Source of the DNA: Cristatella mucedo
Taxonomy: Eukaryota; Bryozoa; Phylactolaemata; Cristatellidae
Reading direction: 5' to 3'
Assembly: GCA_009760855.2 (NCBI GenBank)
Contig: WPIO01000051.1
Span: forward strand, 2,595,501-2,659,500
Length of the DNA: 64,000 nucleotides
Below the pieces are notes generated by a model that saw only the letters and a program-made list of their open reading frames with translations, did no database searches and was not told the origin of the DNA. This document shows, piece by piece, positions 26,785 through 35,800 of the stretch (its first letter is position 1; every line of letters starts with the position of its first letter). The position numbers and the translations under genes were made by a program.

Positions 26785-29700
26785 ACTCGGCTCTTTCTCT
26801 CGGCAAGATTCAGTAGTCTCTCACATTTGTGGATAATTAATGTTGAAGTAGCAAGTGTATGCCCATCATATCAATAGCAACCAAGAGCTCTAGTCGTGCC
26901 AGACACAGACAAGCACATAAATATGATGGTCTGCTATTCCGTAAGCAAGTATGCCATATGCCCAAGATTACTTCTGGGTCATAGCCTCGGCTCAATCTAT
27001 GCAGCAGGATATTCAATAATGCCTACTGCAAGCAGGGGTTATAGCCGCTAAAGGCTCTTCTGCTGCTACATAAACTGGGCGGTTGAATCAGCTGACCTTC
27101 ACTTAATTAAGATGAAGCTAAGTGACCTTAAAGTGAGCTAAGAGCAAACGAGTGTGCAACTAAATCCATGTGAAGTACTAAGTCTTTTGAGACAGCAAAA
27201 CGACACAGAAATTAACACTTTCCACTGGCTGCGGAGGACTTCGAGTAGTACAAGCTGGACAAGCCAGACCAAGAATAACCCTCCACAGTCAACTCCACCT
27301 GTCAATTAAACTCACCAGACCACCTTTATATGACAGCTGAAACCTAATTAGGACTTGTGTACCATTAGAGGCCCAGTCCCAAGAGTATCTTTGTGGGATC
27401 GACTGAAATGCGTGGATGTACATATCCATGAAGTGCGTGATTATTTGGAAGTCCGTTAGGAATGCACCAGATACATTTTAAAATTACCGAGCCCTAATGC
27501 AAAAATAGAAATAAATGTTTAATTAAAAATAGCAATGTTCTTTGTAAGCCGTGACAGCCAAGTAGTTAAGGTGCTCACTCTACACAACCGTGCTCGTGCT
27601 AGCTCGTGGTTTCGAATCCTCAATGGCCGATCCTGTATTGCTAACTTCAAGTGGTGGTGATGGCCTTTAAGGTTTTCTTTTTAAGCACAGCATGAACATA
27701 ACTTATTCACTTTTTCTTAAAACCTTGGCATGCCTTAACATACTTCTAGTAGTGTTCACAAACAGAGAGGAAGTAACAGCTTTATTGTATTCATGTTACT
27801 GACTAATCAGAAATGGTCAAAACAATAGTAATAATGACCCCGACATTTTCTACCAACTGAAGACAGGGCCACAAACTACATACTCCGAGTCATCCATCTA
27901 CAGTGTAATCAGAAATAGACTTGTAAACACCTTGTATCCAAGGGGCCAGCTAAGGGCTAAAATGGCAAAAAGAATGATTATGATAGTGTGGCACTTATTA
28001 TAGGCAGCTTGCTGTTTTGCTTCTGCTTACATTGCTTTGATATTTATACTTTTTTTTCGTTTTAGATTAAGCAATTTGCTTTTCGACATGCCCTCTACAG
28101 CTGCCATGAGAGGCCCAAGTACTAGACTCCATATGGACAGGACCGATTAACCTTATTGTTAAAGGCTGGTAGGAGCTTATCTGCCATACGTACATGGGCA
28201 AAGAATTAATTCTAAGTAAAGCAGCTGTCAAACTAAAGCCATATCTCCCACCGTCATGAGATGGCAAAACCAGAACTAGTCTATTTGACTTTGAGGACAT
28301 TATAGACTCAGAAGCTTGTAGCTTAAAAGGGGCAAGTTGGACAGGATAGAGCCTAACATTCTAGCTTGATCCCTACAACAGCAATAAACTGCCCTGAAAG
28401 AAGCACCTACAGCTATATTGGCTGCTTGACGAGAAGCAAGTGAACGCCATTCAGCAGCAGAGTGACCGACTCGCATTTGCTATGATTGTGCATGCCTTAG
28501 TTCGCCTACTTCGCGAGGTCTACAGTGGCCTCAAAAATTTCTTGGGAGTCTACCAAAAAGTGAACCTGAGTGATCTCATTTCAAAGCAACTAGAAGCTCT
28601 AGATAGCACATGCCAGCATCAATATCCCAAAGTTACAAGGGAGAAGGCTCCATTTCAAATAAAGTGTTTGAAAATGAGCTGTAAGTAAACAATGAAGCCA
28701 GGGCTTCAAGTGAATTCCAATTGGGTCATTAGGAAATTTAATAACCATATGCGGACGTCGTGCATCTTAGCAGACAGTATCGGTCTGCCTATCAATAGCA
28801 CAATATGCTGTCGATTATTTAATTTTAAGCAATTAGATGACATACATGAATGGTTCTGCAAAATGCTAGACTCTAGAACTTTGCACTGCAGTACAAGTGC
28901 CCAATATATTGAGACCGAGTTGAACGTCATTTGCATAAAACTATGCATGCATATAAAAAACAGAAATGAAGCACATTACACAATGTGAATGCATGTTGGC
29001 AGACTTCCCCACATGTTCAAGTGCTCTTAAAATCTGTACGCCAATAACTAGCTGCATCTCGAAGACTCTGTTATCTGTAGGCCGTGGCCAACTTACCATA
29101 GTCTTTTCCCTGGGTCTCCCACTTCCTGTTGGGCCATAATTCTTTTCTCTGTAACAAAAATAAAATTGAACGAAATGCTAGGACTGCTATCCTGTAGCAA
29201 TCAAATGAAATCATATGTATCATTGCAGCATACAATATTTCAGCACACAATACAATCAAACAAAGGAACAACACTTCAGTCCATCCACCGAGGTAACATC
29301 CTCACTTGACTCCTCACCTCTGTTCCTCGATCTATTTCAATATCCACGTTCAAGTCTGCCACTGCTGGCCTCATCTTGATGCTCATCTCGTGGTCTAAGA
29401 AGACTTCTCGCCCTCTGGACCCCATATCTCCTATCTATCTATATAGATCTACTGCTCTCCTTCTGATATGTCCAGGCTTACTACTGCCTTGGGGTTCCCC
29501 ATACTTTATTGGCTCCTCGAATGACCCATTGTTCATTGACACCAACACTCTGAAGTCTCCCACTGAGATAGGAGCTTAAACCATTGCAGTGCATAGCCAG
29601 GGATGCCCAGGCGAGGCCCTCGAGAAGGCCTTTGTGATCAAAAGAATAAAACGCCTCCGTAAGATCCAGCAAAACAAGCAGGGAGATTCTACTTAAATAT

Positions 29701-32700
29701 GCATTCCTGCGAAGGTTGTTGCTATACACCAGCTGCAATGCTAACTCTGTGTAATTAGCTCTCAAACCCGACAAGCAATCACTATCTAAGTTAGAAGTTT
29801 TGAATAAGATTTTCGTTGATCTGCCACTGGTCGTTGCAGTATTTGATTGGAGCAGCAGTAACAAGGCTTAGAGGAAATTTCAGAAGCTCTCCTAGCCTAG
29901 TGTTGTCTGATCGATGAGCAGTTCAAATAACAGCTTTCTTCAAGGTCTAGGGACACGACCTGAGGTTAAAGACTTATAATGTTAGTCATGTAGGGCAACT
30001 GCAAATCGATGCATCTCGTTGGTATAGAGTCTCGACCGCTGGTCGTCTTCTTAGAATAGATGAACTTCCGAGATGAGGTCAGCTATGGCAGGCTTGGAGG
30101 TGGACATTGAGAAACTGCAGATAACTAAAGGAGAGAAGTCGATTGGGCATGTTACCTTAGGGCGGGCCTCTCTGATCGTATCTTCTTGCTGACAAAGAAG
30201 CTAAAGAAAGAATCTGCTAGGTCGCCACAAGGTTCACTAGCTAAGGTGCAGGCCTGGGAGCAATTAAGGAGATGGTTGATGGTCGACATCAGTTTTGGAT
30301 TGTGCGTTTGTGATTCGACAAAGAATTTTTGGAGAAGCTAGACTTGGTCATAGCTAGGATAGATTGATATCATCTATGGTAGTACTTGTATGTCAGTCAA
30401 TGGACAGTCAATCCTGACCTTGTATATGTTTTCTGAAGCTAGTGCTGAGTAGCCTGAGCTAATTTAATGTCTTCAGTAAACATAACTTCATCCGAGTGAG
30501 GATACCCGGTGTGTTTAATTGTCGTGTTGTGGCATTCCATCAGTGAGGACAAGTCGGACGGAGCACTGAGCAGATAGACTAGGAAGGGACGATTTCTCAA
30601 TGAGGGGCGATATATTACTACCACGATTGGCAATTTCCTATTAGAGACTAAAAACAAGTGGTTCGAAAGGCTGCTTCGAAGGAACTGCAAACGGTATGAA
30701 ACTTGGGGAGAAACAAGTGACAATGGCAACTCATTCACCAGTTTTGATAGATCTCGGGGTAAGAAAGAAAGAAAAGTCTGTCGAGACGGCATCGGTTATG
30801 ATCGAGCAGTTAGTAGATTTCAGCCAGGTCTCGGTCAAAGCATCGTCAGACTATATCCCATATCGTTAGGGGTTTATTGCACATTGAAGGAGCAATCCAT
30901 AAGCACACTTTAAGAGTGGCCGCCACGGTTATCGTAGGCCTGAATGCCAAGAAGTTACACTGATTCGCACTAGCAAGGGAGAGCGAACTGAACGACTCAA
31001 GACAATGCGGAAATACTGAACATGCACCCCTTGCCCTTCTCTTGCTACTATTGGGCTTCCTGCACGCGATTTCCAATTCTTAAATCCTGGCAGAGGCAGC
31101 AGCAACCGAAAATGCATTTGAACTATAGCAAAACAATAATAGGCAATACATGATCACCGACTTAAGGACTTGAACCAACAAACTAGGTCGTGAAGAGAAA
31201 GCCCATAACCCCTAGTCTATGACAAGGGAATATTTTTGTTAAAGATAAATTTTGAGAAAATACTGAGAAGATAAGAATAGTTGTTAAGGTGCCATTCAAA
31301 AGATAAACATATCAGAAATTAGTTACTGCTGTACGAAAAAGAAGAGACACATTCACCGAAAATAAAGCAGTTTAAAAGTCACAAGCATTTACATCAACAA
31401 GTTGCAAATATGTAACTCGATGTACCAAGGTTTAAAAAGTAGGGACACAAGTGAAATGGGATGCTGACTGAGATCAATGCATTTTTATGTGAAGAGATGT
31501 TGCTTTCGATTTACTTATAGGCTACACCTGGTTTGAATAATCAATTTAAATGATTTCACCATTAAGGAAAAATCGTCAAAACTTCAGATTCCATTTCTAA
31601 CATGGCTGTTTTTTGAAAGAAAGATATCCTAAACAAATATTCGATTTCTGGACATATACTCGCAGTCTTTTCTCAACATTTAACCTTAAGTAAAGAGTAG
31701 CAGGTTTAAGAGCTTTAGTCATGTATGGGGGCACAAGAGCCGTGGCCGCTATCACTCCTGCTTGCAGTGGGCAATAAAAAATTGCCTGCACCAGCAGAGC
31801 TCGAACCCACAACCTCAGTCGTGAAGTGCAGGCACATTCCTTCTAGGCCAAGATCCAGGGACAAATCTGTGTAAACAGAGAGGCATCACTATTCACTGCT
31901 ATTGTCATGATTATGTCATAGCAGCCACAACTGGCTCACCTGGAAGCGGTACAGAGAAGCGTCTGCTTTGAAAGAAAGAGATCGTTCACTGATCACTGGG
32001 CAAATATAACCGAGATGGCACAGCATAAGACCAAGCTGCTGAGTTTCATTGATGTCGTCGACATGCAAATAATCTTGAAGCCACCTGGCCAAATCTTTAC
32101 CTGCAAAAAACATCGACATGGCGCACACGAGAGCAGTATTAAATGACCATAGATGAAGCAACACATCCGGTGATAGGCATGTTAGAGGAAGTTAGCAAGA
32201 AATATTCCATACTCAAATGAATATACTAGTTCTTGAAGCAATTAACTAATAATACGATACACATAGCACCATTTTCGATCCTGGCATAGACAGTCTTGAA
32301 ACTATTGAGCCAAAGACTACGAGGGTGATTGATTCATTCTTTGGCTCCAGCCTATCTCTCAGATATACTACCCCATCAGGCCAAGCATCGTACCACCCGC
32401 TTTTCGGAATCCAACAGTCTACAAATACCCCGTACAAACCTCAAATCCTTTGGATACCGTGCATTTAGTTCGTATGCCCCCAAAGCCTGGAACTCCTTCC
32501 CGACCTGCGTCTGAACATCCCCTGACCTGACCACATTTAAAAAGAACTTAAAAACGCACCTATTTAGGACAGCATTTAGTGGGTCCGTGTGATTCGTCCT
32601 TGATGTGCTTATATGTGCTGACACTGTGCATGCTGCCACTAACCACATTTGCATGTCACCACGAAACATGTTATTCATTTTGTTTGTTTATCAAGCATGA

Positions 32701-32787
32701 TATTATTCACCATTCAATTGCATTTCCCCTTTGCAACAAATTTAAAGCGCCTAGAGAGAGATTAAGTTCTCTGAGGGCGCTTTAGTG

Positions 32788-32818
<31 letters not shown>

Positions 32819-35800
32819 GATGCAAGAGGCACAGACCTATCAAGAAGTTTAAAAATAAACTTAACTTAAGGTCAGTAGCAGCAAATCGTTGATACTGAAA
32901 CACTTTATTATTTGTAACTTGTTATAAGCTCAAAACAAATGCAATAATTACTTCAATCAGTGATTTACAGTCAATAAACTACTCCGTGATAGATGGGTGC
33001 TTTTACAGGCTTCAAATGGCAAGCTAGAAAAAATACAAGACAACTATAAACAATATTTGTATGGGTCTTTAATTTGCATGAATACGGCTGAGAGTATACA
33101 TGTCAATACATACATGCCAGGTCATGTGAAGCAGCAGCAGTAAGCAATCTGAATGCATCTCAAACGTTTAAATGTGCACATACACTAGTAATAATAATAC
33201 ATTTGATATAGCATCTCCCATGGTTAGCTGCCACTTGCATAAAAGGCTCAATGGAGTGCAGTAAAGAAATGGCTTCACAGTTTGGCTGCCCTGAGAATGA
33301 TGATAAGACATCTTAGAGTCTCCACATCGGTAATATGATTTAGAGTTAGATTGTACGCTGAAACATTGCAGTAACGGCAAAAGGATTACTTCAGCCAATA
33401 AGTTTACAGGCCAAAAGACAGTGATCAAAAAGAGCTAATAACTGCAAAGAAAACGAAGACAGTTAATAACAAAGGTCGGTAGTAAATGGAATAAAAAACC
33501 ATAAAGAGTGCCACGATACAAACTTGGCTAGCCAATCGGAAAGAAACTGATATTCATTCACATGTAGGCAGGCAATCCATATCATCAAGCACTCGGTCCT
33601 GCCATTGGACTCTGGAGTAGCTACCTAGATTTCCTCAGCTGTTGAGCCCCTCACTCATCACTATGGCTTAGGCTCTTTTTGACAAATCCAACTTTTCTGA
33701 CAGTTTCTCGGTCTCATACCAGGTCGGCTTACTGCTCTAATTCTGATAGGCTCTCTTCCACCATCACTGCCAATCTCCACAAAGCTACCAGCACTTGATT
33801 ACTAACACATGTCGGGTTGGGCCCATCTTATACGGTTGCCTAAACAGACTATATGACTTTAATGTAGCCACCAATTCAAAGTTCTGCTTCCTCCTAAGAC
33901 TTTAGTATCTCAAGTGATGTGGCAGAGGAGCCTTACACCAAGCGTCCGAAATTCCCAGGTTCCACAGCATTTACCAACAATTTTTAAGCCTGTTTAAAAA
34001 TTAATCAGCCTTTGATAGATGGATCAAACATCAAACAGCATCTCTAATAATCATCAATTTTAAATGGAATATTTTGCAACCAAACCAATCAAATCAACTC
34101 TAATCCTTTTCTGAAATCTCTTACACTTACCAATTTTGCTTTTTGATTAAGCACTCAATTTTTGTTAGGCAACAGCTACTCGTCCGATTCTGGACGGCTA
34201 TTTCCCACCAAAGAAAGATTACAATACAAACTCTCAAGTACTTCGAAACTGATTTATGCTGCCAACATGAAAGGAAGATTTTTAGGATAGCTATATAAAA
34301 GAGCAAGGCCCAATCAATCGTAAACTGCTGTTGTACCTAGTGTGCTCGAGTTGTTTCTGCCGTATTTCATATCGGCTTGTGTTAGTGTGTAGACCCACTC
34401 GCCCCATAGAGTGACGATTAAGGCTCGCATTGATAAGATTCAATCGCTTAAGACTACCCAGCAAATTTCTAGGGATATATTGCAACACTTAACTTTGGGA
34501 TGCATTGTAGCAGTTAATATCAGCTGGGAATCGGTGTTTAAGGATGCAAGCGACCAGAGTACTCTCTGAACGCAAACAGTATAACCGATTGTGTGCGCAC
34601 AGTTATCTACGTGGTCCATGAATAGTCGTTAGACGACTTTCATTAAGATAAACAGTCGGACGTAAAGGGCTCAGCTGAGTACTCCAAGCTTTCATTACGC
34701 TTCCATCAATAAAGGAAAAGTGCTTGTCACGGGACTTTCGAGCTAAAGCAGAGTCTCGCATATCTTCAAAACATTACTTTCTTGCCAAGTCTCCCTAAAC
34801 TCCCGTAATCATTTTTTGAGTTTGTTAAATGAGGTAACTGCGGCATAAAGCAACAACGGTGACCGACAGGTTTCCATTTGATTGAGTATTCAAAGAGCCC
34901 AGGTGAATGAAAGAACTCATAGCGAATGCACCACCTGACCAGAAAATTCATGGTGTCTGCTCAATCATACCGCGGTCCTTGGCATACAGATAGATATTTG
35001 TTGCTCACTTTTAGGTCACTTCATTCTTTGGCTCCAGCCTATCTCTCAGATCTACTCCTCCACCAGGCCAAGCATCGTACCAGCCGCTTTTCGGAATCCA
35101 ACAGTTTACCAATACATCGTACAAACCTCAAATCCTTTGGAGACCGTGCATTTAGTTCGTATGATCCCATTTATATGATCGTTCGTATGATCCCATTTAT
35201 TCGAACTCCCTCCCGACTTTCGTCAGAACATCCTCTGACTTGACCACATTTAAAAAGAACTTAAAAACACACCTATTTAGGACAGCATTTAGTTGGTCCC
35301 TTTGATTCGTCTTTCGTGTACTTATGCTGACACTGTGCATGCTGCCACTAACCACATTTGCATGCTGACCATGTGCATGTCACCCACAAACACGTTATTC
35401 ATGTTGCTTATCAAGCATGATATTACTCGCCATTAAATCGCGTTTCCCTTTGCAGCAAATATAAAGCATCTAGAAAGATATTGAGTTCTCTGAGGGCGCC
35501 TTATCAAGTGCATTATTATTATTATTATATCATTATTATTATTATATACTGATGGAAGTCGGACTAATAGCCTAGGGTGCGACGTAAAAGGCATAGCCAG
35601 GATTTCGGTATGGGGGCTTAGTGTCAACATTGAGGAGTGCAACACTTGACTAAGACCTTTTTTGAAATCCACCAGGTAATTCTCTTTGCCTCTGTAAACA
35701 AAATTATTCTTAATTGTGGACGGGCCTGATGCTGCAAGCACAAGGCTCTTGGCCCCAAAGCTTCTTTGGGTCCAAAAATCTAAAATTGTACCCACATTTG

